A stretch of 64,000 nt of DNA. Origin: Streptomyces sp. TG1A-8 (GTDB taxonomy: Bacteria > Actinomycetota > Actinomycetes > Streptomycetales > Streptomycetaceae). A program made the translations under genes and the position numbers. Under the pieces are notes generated by a model. It did not search any database. It was not told where the DNA came from and saw nothing but the letters and a program-made list of their open reading frames with translations. Shown here in pieces: positions 17,095-25,609 of this stretch; positions within the stretch are counted from its first letter, which is position 1, and every line of letters begins with the position of its first letter. Location: contig NZ_JASTLB010000001.1 of assembly GCF_030499535.1 (NCBI RefSeq), positions 558,001 to 622,000 on the forward strand, written 5' to 3'.

Positions 17095-18437
17095 CCAGCG
17101 AACCGAAACCGCCGGCTCACGCCCCGGCCCGCCGCGGTGAACCCGTTCCGGCGCATCTGCTGGACGACGCCGAGCGGATGCCGCGGGAGGAGGTGCGGGA
17201 CCTGCAGCTGCGCCGCCTGCGGTGGACGCTGCGGCACGCCTACGACAACGTCGAGCTGTACCGCCGGAAGTTCGACGCGGCCGGGGTGGCTCCCGACGAC
17301 TGCCGCTCGCTGGCGGACCTGGCCCGGTTCCCCTTCACCACCAAGGCCGACCTGCGCGACACCTACCCCTTCGGCATGTTCGCCGTCCCCACGTCCGACG
17401 TGCGGCGCATCCACGCCTCCAGCGGTACGACCGGGCGCCCGACGGTGGTCGGCTACACCGAGCGGGACCTGGCGACGTGGGCGGACCTCGTCGCCCGCTC
17501 GATCCGGGCCGCCGGCGGCCGCCCGGGCCACAAGGTCCACATCAGCTACGGCTACGGCCTGTTCACCGGCGGGCTCGGCGCCCACTACGGCGCCGAGCGG
17601 GCCGGGTGCACGGTGATCCCCGCCTCGGGCGGCATGACCGCGCGCCAGGTGCAGATCATCCAGGACTTCGAGCCGGACATCATCATGGTCACGCCGTCCT
17701 ACATGCTCACCCTGCTGGACGAGTTCGAACGGCAGGGCGTCGATCCCCGCTCGTCCTCACTGAAGGTCGGCGTCTTCGGCGCCGAGCCGTGGACCGAGGA
17801 GATGCGCCGCGAGATCGAGGAGCGCATGGACCTCCACGCGGTCGACATCTACGGACTCTCCGAGGTGATGGGGCCGGGCGTCGCGCAGGAGTGCGTGGAC
17901 ACCAAGGACGGACTGCACGTGTGGGAGGACCACTTCCTCCCCGAGGTGGTCGACCCGATCACCGACGAGGTCCTGGCCGACGGCGGGAACGGTGAACTGG
18001 TCCTCACGTCCCTCACCAAGGAAGCGCTGCCCGTCGTCCGCTACCGCACCCGGGACCTGACCCGGTTGCTGCCGGGCACCGCCCGGCCCGGGTTCCGCCG
18101 CATCGAGAAGATCACCGGCCGCTGCGACGACATGATCATCCTGCGCGGGGTGAACGTGTTCCCCACGCAGGTAGAGGAGATCGTGCTGCGCACCCCCGCC
18201 GTCGCCCCGCACTTCCAGATCCGGCTCAGCAGGCGGGGCAGGATGGACCACATGACCGTCCGCGTGGAGGCCCGGGCCGGTGCCGGGCCGGAGCAGCGCG
18301 ACGCCGCGGCGCGGGCCATCGCCCAGGGGGTGAAGGACGGCGTCGGCGTGAGCGTGGAGGTGGAGATCGTGGAACCGGAGACCCTGGAGCGCTCCCTCGG
18401 CAAGCTCCGCAGGATCAAGGACGAACGCGACTCCTGA
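17091..18437 (+). CDS. paaK: Phenylacetate-CoA ligase PaaK
   Basis: A 448-residue adenylate-forming ligase that makes phenylacetyl-CoA, the substrate of PaaABCE. It has the PaaK motifs RIHASSGTTGRPTVVGYT, YGYGLFTGGLGAHYGAE and YGLSEVMGPGVAQEC, and the C-terminal ILRGVNVFPTQVEE. It is coupled to paaI by a four-base overlap. Thioesterase and ligase with the divergent epoxidase operon form a compact uptake-independent entry module; the later ring-opening and beta-oxidation genes (paaZ, paaF, paaG, paaH, paaJ) are not in the window. Confidence 0.92.
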   Translation: MTSEPKPPAHAPARRGEPVPAHLLDDAERMPREEVRDLQLRRLRWTLRHAYDNVELYRRKFDAAGVAPDDCRSLADLARFPFTTKADLRDTYPFGMFAVPTSDVRRIHASSGTTGRPTVVGYTERDLATWADLVARSIRAAGGRPGHKVHISYGYGLFTGGLGAHYGAERAGCTVIPASGGMTARQVQIIQDFEPDIIMVTPSYMLTLLDEFERQGVDPRSSSLKVGVFGAEPWTEEMRREIEERMDLHAVDIYGLSEVMGPGVAQECVDTKDGLHVWEDHFLPEVVDPITDEVLADGGNGELVLTSLTKEALPVVRYRTRDLTRLLPGTARPGFRRIEKITGRCDDMIILRGVNVFPTQVEEIVLRTPAVAPHFQIRLSRRGRMDHMTVRVEARAGAGPEQRDAAARAIAQGVKDGVGVSVEVEIVEPETLERSLGKLRRIKDERDS

Positions 18438-18528
18438 TCCGCGCCGCCGCGACCGTGTCCGGCGGTGCCCGTGTGGACGGAGCGCCGCAGGGCAGGCGAG
18501 TGGCGACGTCCGAGGGACAGGAGACCAC

Positions 18529-19056
18529 GTGTTCGACGGCTTCGAGCTGACGCGGTGCGAGGGCGACGGGGTCCGGCTGCGGGTGCGCCACGGCGGCCGG
18601 GGCCCCGCCGTGCTGCTCCTGCACGGGCATCCGCGCACGTACGCGACCTGGCACCGCGCCGCCCCGCTGCTGGTCGCCGCCGGCCACACGGTGGTCTGCC
18701 CCGACCTGCGGGGTTACGGCGGGTCCGACAAGCCCCCGACCGACCCGGAGCACCGTCCGTACGCCAAGCGCGCGATGGCCGGCGACTGCCTGGCGGTGAT
18801 GCGCCGCCTCGGGTTCGAGCGCTTCGCCGTCGTCGGCCACGACCGGGGCGCCTACGTCGCCACCCGCCTGGCCCTGGACCACCCGGAGGCCGTGTCCGCC
18901 GTCAGCGTGCTGGACGCCGTGCCGATCGGGGAGGCGCTGCGCCGCTGCGCCGCGGCGTTCGCCGCGAGCTGGTGGCACTGGTTCTTCCTCGGGCAGACCG
19001 ACAAGCCGGCCGATGGAGGACGGCGTCCGCGGGCGCCGGGTGGCCGGACGAAGTGA
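18529..19056 (+). pseudogene. Truncated haloacetate-dehalogenase-like alpha/beta hydrolase
   Basis: Only 175 residues, against about 290 for the family. The N-terminal half is normal: LLLHGHPRTYATWHR, DLRGYGGSDKP and the nucleophile elbow VVGHDRG with Asp as in haloacetate dehalogenases. After the cap-domain start WHWFFLGQTDKP, homology stops and a short Arg/Gly/Pro-rich tail follows. The cap remainder and the catalytic His are missing, so it should be inactive. No continuation was recognised in the other frames before the next gene begins eight bases later, so this looks like a 3' deletion. It lies 91 bp after paaK in the same orientation. Confidence 0.7.
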
Positions 19057-19063
19057 GGATGCC

Positions 19064-19933
19064 ATGTGCCGTCTGTTCGGGCTGATCAGTTCCCCCGCGC
19101 GTACGCACGCCACGTTCTGGCTGCTGGACGCGCCCGACAGCCTCAGCGCGCAGAGCCGCCGCGAGCCCGACGGCACCGGGCTGGGGTACTTCACCGCCGA
19201 CGGCACCCCGGAGGTGCACAAGGCGCCGATCGCCGCGTTCGAGGACCGGGACTTCGCGCGGGAGGCCCGGCAGGTGCTGTCCGCCACGTTCCTCGCCCAC
19301 ATCCGTTACGCCTCCACCGGAGGCCTCGACGTGCGCAACACCCATCCTTTCGAGCAGCAGGGCCGGTTGTTCGCCCACAACGGGGTGATCGAGGGCCTCG
19401 ACGAGCTGGAGCGCCACCTGGGCGAGGACCTGTCGCTGGTGCGCGGCGACACCGACTCCGAGCGCTTCTTCGCCCTGGTGACCCGGGAGACGGCGGCGCA
19501 CGGCGGTGACGTGTCCGCCGGGATCGCGGCCGCGGCCCGCTGGGTCGCCGCGCACCTGCCCGTGTACGCCCTCAACGTCGTCCTCGTCACCGCCGGCGAA
19601 CTGTGGGCGCTGCGCTACCCCGCCACCCACGAGCTGTACGTCCTGCAGCGGCCCGCGGGCGGCCGCCACGGGGCGCGGCACCTCGACCACAGCGGCCGTC
19701 ACGGCCACCTGCGCGTCCACGCGGCCGGCCTGGCGGACCGCGCGTCCGTCATCGTGGCCAGCGAGCCCATGGACGAGGACCCGCACTGGCGCCTTTTGGA
19801 ACCGGGTGAGCTGGTCCACGTCGACCGGGAGCTGAACACCACCTCCCGTGTCGTCCTGGCGGACGCTCCGGCCCGCCCCATGACGCTGGACGACCTGCGG
19901 CCCGAGGCGGCCGCCTCGCAGAAGGCCGTCTGA
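19064..19933 (+). CDS. Class II glutamine amidotransferase (YafJ/EgtC-like)
   Basis: A 289-residue Ntn-type glutaminase-domain protein. Cys2, exposed after removal of Met1, is the expected nucleophile in MCRLFGLIS. Further family elements are GLGYF, FLAHIRYASTG, NTHPFEQQGRLFAHNGVIEG and DTDSERFF. The C-terminal strand VIVASEPMDEDPHW is also typical. Such proteins hydrolyse glutamine or gamma-glutamyl amides; EgtC in ergothioneine synthesis is a relative, but no egt genes are present. The specific substrate is unknown. It begins just after the truncated hydrolase. Confidence 0.8.
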   Translation: MCRLFGLISSPARTHATFWLLDAPDSLSAQSRREPDGTGLGYFTADGTPEVHKAPIAAFEDRDFAREARQVLSATFLAHIRYASTGGLDVRNTHPFEQQGRLFAHNGVIEGLDELERHLGEDLSLVRGDTDSERFFALVTRETAAHGGDVSAGIAAAARWVAAHLPVYALNVVLVTAGELWALRYPATHELYVLQRPAGGRHGARHLDHSGRHGHLRVHAAGLADRASVIVASEPMDEDPHWRLLEPGELVHVDRELNTTSRVVLADAPARPMTLDDLRPEAAASQKAV

Positions 19934-20035
19934 GACCCCCGTCCGGGCCCCGCCGGGCCCGCGGGGTCCGGCCCGGTCCGGCGAAGGACCCCGCGCGGAC
20001 GCCGCCGGCGTGCGGCAGTGCGTGGTCCGGACGGG

Positions 20036-20701
20036 TCAGCGCGGCGGGCACAGGCGTTCCAGGGCCGGTATCACGGCGCGCAGGTCCTCGTCGGCCACCG
20101 ACATGTCCGCCCGGGCCCGCAGGTCCGGCGGCGCGTTGAACGCGACGCCGAGGCCCACGGTCTCCAGCAGCGGGCCGGCGCCGGGGAGGGCTCCGACCGC
20201 CGCGCAGTCCTGCGGCGCCACGCCGAGGTCGTCGGCCCGCCGCACGGCGGCGTCGCGCAGGCACGCCGGGTCCATCGGGCCGGCCCCGCGGCCGGTGAAG
20301 ACGCCGGTGTCCGCCTCCAGTGCCCTGCCGGTGTAGGAGTGGAAGCCGAAGCGGTCGGCCAGGTAGGCGCCGACCGGGGCCCAGGCCGAGGTGGCGATGA
20401 CCGGCAGCAGTCCGCTGCGGTGGCACCACAGGGCGGTCTCCTCGACGCCCGGCACCGGATCGATGCCGTCCAGTTCGGCGCGCACCGCGCTTTCGGGGAT
20501 CCCGGCCCACCGCCCCGCGTCGATGCACCCGTCCGCGGCACCGGTCACCGCGCCGGGGCCCGAACGCAGGCCGAGGCGGTACTCGAGCAGGAGGGACAGA
20601 TCGGCCCTCCGGACCAGAACGCCGTCCACGCAGAAGAAGACGACGCCGACGTGATCAATCGGCAACACGCTTCGACTATGCCACTCGGAAAGCGCGTGCA
20701 T
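20036..20701 (-). CDS. SerB-like HAD protein lacking catalytic residues
   Basis: About 221 residues, aligning with phosphoserine phosphatase-like HAD proteins (GVEETALWCHRSGLLPVIATSAW, TGRALEADTGVFTGR, VGLGVAFNAPPDLRARADMSV), but the active site is eroded. Motif I, normally DxD, reads FFCVDGV with Cys for the nucleophilic Asp. The motif III Lys is replaced in GPMDPACL. The GDGAND motif reads GALPGAGP without either Asp. A phosphatase function is therefore unlikely; a regulatory or binding role is possible. The ATG at 20701 was chosen because upstream codons up to 20905 show no homology. A CCCTAG motif faces this gene at 20811. Confidence 0.6.
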   Translation of the reverse strand: MHALSEWHSRSVLPIDHVGVVFFCVDGVLVRRADLSLLLEYRLGLRSGPGAVTGAADGCIDAGRWAGIPESAVRAELDGIDPVPGVEETALWCHRSGLLPVIATSAWAPVGAYLADRFGFHSYTGRALEADTGVFTGRGAGPMDPACLRDAAVRRADDLGVAPQDCAAVGALPGAGPLLETVGLGVAFNAPPDLRARADMSVADEDLRAVIPALERLCPPR

Positions 20702-20810
20702 AAGGCCCACTCGAACGTACCCCCGGTATCTGCACAGCCCCGGCCGGGTCGTGAAGGCGGGCGTGCGGCGGGAGAACGCCCCCGCCGCGCCGTGCGCGGC
20801 GGTGCGATGT

Positions 20811-20826
20811 CTAGGGATCTGCTGGG
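20811..20826 (-). promoter_or_regulatory. Weak copy of the cluster CCCTAG box
   Basis: Read on the minus strand this is CCCAGCAGATCCCTAG. It shares the GATCCCTAG core with the stronger boxes at 24029 and 43229 and points at the HAD gene; being semi-palindromic it could also serve the rightward gene at 20895. It is the leftmost copy seen and may mark the edge of the cluster regulon. Confidence 0.4.
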
Positions 20827-20894
20827 ACGGATCCCACCAGCATGGGAGGCCCGTACCCACCGGGCCGGCACCGGCCCACCGCGACTGGAGACCC

Positions 20895-21245
20895 GTGCCG
20901 CCCAACTACGTCGCCCTCACGCTCGCCCTCAGCGCCGTACTCGCCGGCTCGGCGGTGGCCATGCTGATGCGCGCCCGCTCCATGGTCACGCGGCTGACAG
21001 CGCTGGGAGTGCCCGAGAGCTGGCTGCCCCGTCTGGCCGCGGTGGAGATCGCCGGCGCGCTGGGGCTGCTCGCCGGTTTCGCCTACCGCCCGCTGGGCGT
21101 GGCGGCCGGTGCCGGGGCGCTGCTGTACTTCGTCGGCGCCGTGATCGTGCACCTGCGTTCCGGTGACACGAGGGGATCGCTAGCGCCGCTCGTCCTCGTC
21201 CTGGTCTCCTCGGGTGCCGCTTTGCTGGCGCTGCAGACCAGTTGA
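20895..21245 (+). CDS. Small DoxX-like integral membrane protein
   Basis: A 116-residue protein with about four hydrophobic segments: [61 protein letters not shown] and [20 protein letters not shown]. The Met/Arg-rich loop after the first helix and the GALGLLAG motif are as in DoxX-like family proteins. It starts with GTG behind a GGAG. It is followed 40 bp later by the SAM synthetase gene and may be co-transcribed. Its function is unknown. Confidence 0.65.
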   Translation: MPPNYVALTLALSAVLAGSAVAMLMRARSMVTRLTALGVPESWLPRLAAVEIAGALGLLAGFAYRPLGVAAGAGALLYFVGAVIVHLRSGDTRGSLAPLVLVLVSSGAALLALQTS

Positions 21246-21285
21246 CCGTCCGATCGCCACTACCACCGCAACCCCAGGGAGCGTT

Positions 21286-22494
21286 GTGTCCCGTCGTCTG
21301 TTCACCTCGGAGTCCGTGACCGAGGGTCACCCCGACAAGATCGCTGACCAGATCAGCGACACCATCCTCGATGCGCTCCTGCGCGAGGACCCGGCTTCCC
21401 GGGTCGCCGTCGAGACGTTGATCACCACCGGTCTGGTGCACGTGGCCGGTGAGGTCACGACCAAGGCCTACGCGGACATCCCGACGCTGGTCCGCGGCAA
21501 GATCCTGGAGATCGGCTACGACTCCTCCAAGAAGGGCTTCGACGGTGCCTCCTGCGGGGTGTCGGTGTCCATCGGTGCGCAGTCCCCGGACATCGCGCAG
21601 GGGGTGGACGCGGCCTACGAGGCGCGGGTGGAGGGCGACGAGGACGAGCTGGACCGGCAGGGTGCGGGTGACCAGGGTCTGATGTTCGGGTACGCCTCGG
21701 ACGAGACGCCGACGCTGATGCCGCTGCCGATCTTCCTGGCGCACCGTCTGTCGCGGCGGCTGTCGGAGGTCCGCAAGAACGGCACGATCCCCTACCTGCG
21801 TCCGGACGGCAAGACGCAGGTGACCATCGAGTACGACGGTGACAAGGCCGTGCGGCTGGACACGGTGGTGGTCTCCTCGCAGCACGCCAGTGACATCGAC
21901 CTGGAGTCGCTGCTGGCGCCGGACATCCGTGAGTTCGTGGTGGAGGCGGAGCTGCGGGCGCTGCTGGAGGAGGGCATCAAGCTGGACACGGAGGGCTACC
22001 GGCTGCTGGTGAATCCCACCGGGCGGTTCGAGATCGGTGGTCCGATGGGGGACGCGGGGCTGACCGGCCGGAAGATCATCATTGACACCTACGGGGGGTT
22101 CGCCCGGCACGGTGGTGGTGCGTTCTCGGGCAAGGACCCCTCCAAGGTGGACCGTTCGGCGGCGTACGCGATGCGGTGGGTGGCCAAGAACGTGGTGGCG
22201 GCGGGGCTGGCGGCGCGCTGCGAGGTCCAGGTGGCCTACGCCATCGGCAAGGCCGAGCCGGTGGGTCTGTTCGTGGAGACCTTCGGTACCCACACGGTGG
22301 AGCCGGACAGGATCGAGAAGGCGATCGAGGAGGTCTTCGACCTGCGTCCGGCCGCGATCATCCGTGACCTGGACCTGCTGCGCCCGATCTACGCGCAGAC
22401 CGCGGCCTACGGTCACTTCGGCCGTGAGCTGCCCGACTTCACCTGGGAGCGCACCGACCGCGTCGACGCCCTGCGCAAGGCCGCCGGGCAGTAG
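21286..22494 (+). CDS. metK: S-adenosylmethionine synthetase
   Basis: A 402-residue methionine adenosyltransferase making SAM from methionine and ATP. All family signatures are intact: [19 protein letters not shown] at the start, [12 protein letters not shown], the phosphate loop [19 protein letters not shown], and DLDLLRPIY near the C-terminus. GTG start behind AGGGAG. Extra metK genes occur inside antibiotic clusters to raise SAM supply; whether this is an extra or the housekeeping copy cannot be told here. No methyltransferase is in the window. It converges on the acyltransferase gene with only 21 bp between stops. Confidence 0.93.
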   Translation: MSRRLFTSESVTEGHPDKIADQISDTILDALLREDPASRVAVETLITTGLVHVAGEVTTKAYADIPTLVRGKILEIGYDSSKKGFDGASCGVSVSIGAQSPDIAQGVDAAYEARVEGDEDELDRQGAGDQGLMFGYASDETPTLMPLPIFLAHRLSRRLSEVRKNGTIPYLRPDGKTQVTIEYDGDKAVRLDTVVVSSQHASDIDLESLLAPDIREFVVEAELRALLEEGIKLDTEGYRLLVNPTGRFEIGGPMGDAGLTGRKIIIDTYGGFARHGGGAFSGKDPSKVDRSAAYAMRWVAKNVVAAGLAARCEVQVAYAIGKAEPVGLFVETFGTHTVEPDRIEKAIEEVFDLRPAAIIRDLDLLRPIYAQTAAYGHFGRELPDFTWERTDRVDALRKAAGQ

Positions 22495-22515
22495 GTCCGG
22501 CGGGCACGCCGCACC

Positions 22516-23880
22516 TCACTCCGGCACCCGCAGCCGTCCGGCCCAGCGGGGATCGTCCAGCGCCTCGGCCGCCTCGCGCGGAACGCTGAGGTGGACGTCC
22601 CGGCTGTGGCCGTCCTCGGGTGTCGGAGTGATGAGGACCGTCCAGGGGATGGGGCTGGCCGGGTACTCGTACCAGAACGGCCGGCCGGCGCCGAACTCGA
22701 CGTCGTAGACGGGCAGCCGGCTGACGTTGTTCAGCGCGACGGTGCCCTCGAAGGCGTCGAGGGACATCCGGCTGAAGACCCGCTTGATGCGCCCCGCACG
22801 GTGCTGGGCCTGTAGGAAGGCCATCTCGTCGCGCACGCGTTCCGCGGTGACGCGGTGGCGGGCGTCCCGCACGGCCGCCGCGGTGTGCGCGAGCGGTTGC
22901 GCGCGCAGGGCGTGCGCGGGCAGGGCCGCGGTGATGTTGGAGACGGCGTTGCCCGAGTAACCGTCCGGCAGCCGGTCCTTCAGGGCGGGGCGCAGGCTGA
23001 CGACCATGCCGAGGCGCTCGGTGCTCTCCGGCGTCCGGTCGCGCAGGGCGGCCAGGACCCGCCACACGTGCGCGCCGAGCGCGTCCCCGCTGGACACCGG
23101 CGCGGAGCCGTCGGCCGCTCCCCCGCCCGCCGCCTCCTTCAGCGCCAGGACCTCCTGAGCGTCCAGGCGCACCGTCAGGGTGCGCATGCGGTGGGCGCCC
23201 GCGTTGACCCGCCAGAGGAAGCCCCACTTCTGCCGGCCGGTGACGACGGTGTACTGCGGGTCGTCGGGCCCGGTGGCCGGCGCCGCGTCGGGGGTCGCGT
23301 CGGGAGCCGGGCCCTCCAGCAGCCGGCGCGCGTAGGGCGCGGCGCGGTGCGCGAGTCCGCGGTGGGTGCGGGACCAGTGGAGCAGGAAGTCCAGGAAGCC
23401 CGCGCCGTCGACGACGCTGTGGTTGATGCAGACGCCGAGGACCGAGCCGCCGCCCCGGGTGTGGGTGACCTTGACGGTGAGCAGGGGGATGTCGTGGCCG
23501 ACGACCCGGAAGGGGTTGACGGTGTGGACGTAGCGGCGCAGGTCGTTCCCGGCCCGCCGCCCGGGGCCGTACTGCGGCATGGGCCGGTCGGAGTGGTGGA
23601 CGCTGAACGCCGCTCCGGCGTCGTTGCACAGCACGCTGAGGCCGCCGTCGTCGTCGCGCTCCAGCCGACCGGTGAGCATCGGGTACCGCTCCAGGGCGCG
23701 GCGCAGGGAGTCCCGCAGGGCGTCGGCGTCCAGGGTACGCCGGTAGTAGAAGGTGCGGGCGGTGGCGAAGGTGCCGTTCACCAGGTCGTACACGCTCAGC
23801 CGGATGCGCTCGCCGGTCGGCCGGCCGGTGCGCAGGGTGACGGTGCGGGCGGTCTTTCGTACCGCGGGGCCGGAAGTCAT
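22516..23880 (-). CDS. BAHD-type acyltransferase (PF02458-like), copy 1
   Basis: A 454-residue acyltransferase of the BAHD/transferase type, better known from plants. Domain 1 has LRRALERYPMLTGRL followed by the catalytic HxxxDG motif in INHSVVDGAGF (His of the pair near residue 176). Domain 2 has the structural motif near the C-terminus as YDVEFGAGRPFWYE, equivalent to DFGWG in plants. It should transfer an acyl group from CoA or a carrier protein to a hydroxyl or amine, for instance on a sugar or the macrocycle. It is homologous along its whole length, and identical in length, to the protein at 35075-36439. A relation to PapA/condensation-like proteins is the alternative. It converges with metK. 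Confidence 0.72.
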   Translation of the reverse strand: MTSGPAVRKTARTVTLRTGRPTGERIRLSVYDLVNGTFATARTFYYRRTLDADALRDSLRRALERYPMLTGRLERDDDGGLSVLCNDAGAAFSVHHSDRPMPQYGPGRRAGNDLRRYVHTVNPFRVVGHDIPLLTVKVTHTRGGGSVLGVCINHSVVDGAGFLDFLLHWSRTHRGLAHRAAPYARRLLEGPAPDATPDAAPATGPDDPQYTVVTGRQKWGFLWRVNAGAHRMRTLTVRLDAQEVLALKEAAGGGAADGSAPVSSGDALGAHVWRVLAALRDRTPESTERLGMVVSLRPALKDRLPDGYSGNAVSNITAALPAHALRAQPLAHTAAAVRDARHRVTAERVRDEMAFLQAQHRAGRIKRVFSRMSLDAFEGTVALNNVSRLPVYDVEFGAGRPFWYEYPASPIPWTVLITPTPEDGHSRDVHLSVPREAAEALDDPRWAGRLRVPE

Positions 23881-23940
23881 GCAGCCTCACTGGGCAGACG
23901 TGGTCGGGCGGGCCGGACGCCCCAGCCTCTCCCGCCCGCG

Positions 23941-23956
23941 TCGAGGAAATCCCTAG
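23941..23956 (+). promoter_or_regulatory. PAS-LuxR-type box, left copy
   Basis: TCGAGGAAATCCCTAG matches the PimM-type consensus CTVGGGAWWTCCCBAG at 13 of 16 positions, with the whole right half identical. It lies 61 bp from the acyltransferase start and may serve that gene. Confidence 0.45.
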
Positions 23957-24028
23957 ACGTACGGGCGTGGCCGCGGCCGCCCGCGGGGAAGCCGCGCGGT
24001 GTGCGCCGGGCCGCCGCGGGGGCTTTTT

Positions 24029-24044
24029 GGTGGATCCCTAGTCT
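24029..24044 (+). promoter_or_regulatory. Cluster box GGTGGATCCCTAGTCT before the dehydratase
   Basis: This 16-mer recurs with few changes at 32296-32311 and 43229-43244. TAGTCT at its end could be a -10 hexamer, but no -35 is visible 17 bp upstream, which suggests activator-dependent transcription. It lies 141 bp upstream of the dehydratase ATG. Confidence 0.55.
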
Positions 24045-24185
24045 TGCCCGCCCGCGCTGGCCCGCGGCCCGTCCCGCGTGCTGGGCTGGAGTCCCCGATC
24101 GATCGATTCGGGCGTGGGGACGCTTCGGCCGCGGGCCTGAGGTACGGCTCGCCCCCCACTGGCACACACAGGAGGCCGTCAGCCG

Positions 24186-25487
24186 ATGGGGAACGACAAG
24201 ACCGAGATCCTCGACCTGGTCCGCGAGTACCACCGCAACAACGCCTCCTCCGGGTTCGTTCCGGGCGTCACGCCGGTCCTGGCCTCCGGTGCCGTGCTCA
24301 CGGAGGACGACCGGGTGGCCCTGGTGGAGGCGGCCCTGGACATGCGGATCGCCGCGGGCGTCAGCTCGCGCAGGCTGGAGCGGGCGCTGGCCAAGTACTT
24401 CGGCCTGCGCAAGGCGCACCTGACGAACTCCGGCTCGTCCGCCAACCTCCTGGCGCTCAGCTCCCTGACCTCACCGCAGCTGGGCGACGACCGGCTGGTG
24501 CCGGGCGACGAGGTGATCACCGCCGCGGCCGGCTTCCCCACGACGGTCAACCCCATCCTGCAGAACGGTCTCGTGCCGGTCTTCGCCGACATCGAACTGG
24601 GCACCTACAACGTCTCGCTGGAGAGCGTCGAGCGGGCGATCGGACCGAACACCCGGGCCATCATGATGGCGCACGCCCTGGGCAATCCGTTCCAGGTCGC
24701 GGAGATCGCCGAACTCGCGCAGGACCAGGGCCTGTTCCTCATCGAGGACAACTGCGACGCGCTGGGCAGCACCTACCGGGGGCAGTTGACCGGCACCTTC
24801 GGGGACCTGGCCACCGAGAGCTTCTACCCGGCCCACCACATCACCATGGGCGAGGGCGGCTGCGTGCTGACCGACAACATGATCCTGGCCAGGATCGTGG
24901 AGTCCATGCGGGACTGGGGCCGCGACTGCTGGTGCGAGCCCGGCGAGGACAACCGGTGCTTCAAGCGGTTCGAGCACCAGATGGGCTCCCTGCCCCAGGG
25001 CTACGACCACAAGTACATCTTCTCGCACGTCGGGTACAACCTGAAGTCGACCGACGTCTCCGCCGCCCTGGGACTGCAGCAGCTCGGCCGCATCGACGAG
25101 TTCGGCGCGGCGCGGCGCCACAACTGGACGCGGCTGCGCGAGAACCTGGACGGGCTGCCGCACCTGGTGCTGCCGGAGGCCACCCCGGGCAGCGATCCGA
25201 GCTGGTTCGGGTTCGCCATCACGGTGCGGCCCGACGCGCCGTTCGAGCCGGGCGCGCTCATCGACCACCTGGAGTCCAGCAAGGTCGCCACCCGCCGCTT
25301 CTTCGCCGGCAACCTCACCCGCCACCCGGCCTACGAGGACCGCCAGTTCCGGGTGAGCGGCACGCTGGCCAACAGCGACATCACCACCGAGCGCACGTTC
25401 TGGATCGGTGTCTACCCCGGTCTGACGGACGAGATGATCGACCACAGCATCAGCACGATCAGCGAGTACGTGACGCTCCCCCACTGA
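24186..25487 (+). CDS. NDP-4-keto-6-deoxyhexose 3,4-dehydratase (SpnQ/UrdQ-like)
   Basis: A 433-residue PMP-dependent enzyme of the DegT/E1 family that removes the C3 hydroxyl of an NDP-4-keto-6-deoxyhexose. His217-His218 in FYPAHHITMGEGG stand where aminotransferase relatives carry the PLP lysine, the hallmark of the E1/SpnQ/UrdQ/ColD group. Other marks are NSGSSANLLAL, GDEVITAAAGFPTTVNP and DNCDALGS. This class often has an Fe-S partner or uses a cellular ferredoxin-reductase; a fused [2Fe-2S] domain is absent. GGAGG precedes the ATG. It predicts a 3,6-dideoxy or, with an unseen 2,3-dehydratase, a 2,3,6-trideoxy sugar. Confidence 0.88.
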   Translation: MGNDKTEILDLVREYHRNNASSGFVPGVTPVLASGAVLTEDDRVALVEAALDMRIAAGVSSRRLERALAKYFGLRKAHLTNSGSSANLLALSSLTSPQLGDDRLVPGDEVITAAAGFPTTVNPILQNGLVPVFADIELGTYNVSLESVERAIGPNTRAIMMAHALGNPFQVAEIAELAQDQGLFLIEDNCDALGSTYRGQLTGTFGDLATESFYPAHHITMGEGGCVLTDNMILARIVESMRDWGRDCWCEPGEDNRCFKRFEHQMGSLPQGYDHKYIFSHVGYNLKSTDVSAALGLQQLGRIDEFGAARRHNWTRLRENLDGLPHLVLPEATPGSDPSWFGFAITVRPDAPFEPGALIDHLESSKVATRRFFAGNLTRHPAYEDRQFRVSGTLANSDITTERTFWIGVYPGLTDEMIDHSISTISEYVTLPH

Positions 25488-25544
25488 CCCCGCCCGCCCC
25501 GCCCCGCCGGCCCCGGCCGGCGGGACCCACCCGGGACGCGTGCG

Positions 25545-25583
25545 GGTCCCCTCCGGTCCCCCCGGCCGCGACCGGAGGGGACC
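25545..25583. terminator. Bidirectional hairpin between dehydratase and glycosyltransferase
   Basis: GGTCCCCTCCGGTC at 25545-25558 pairs perfectly with 25570-25583 around an 11-base loop. It sits in the 122-bp gap between two convergent genes and can stop transcription from both. Confidence 0.8.
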
Positions 25584-25609
25584 GCTCGTGCCCCGGCGGG
25601 CGCTCCGGG

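Larger units (their letters stand above)
23881..24185. other. Divergent promoter region with two CCCTAG boxes
   Basis: A 305-bp noncoding stretch between the leftward acyltransferase and the rightward 3,4-dehydratase. It carries boxes at 23941-23956 and 24029-24044, both with the CCCTAG end toward the dehydratase. No open reading frame of its own is convincing. Confidence 0.6.
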
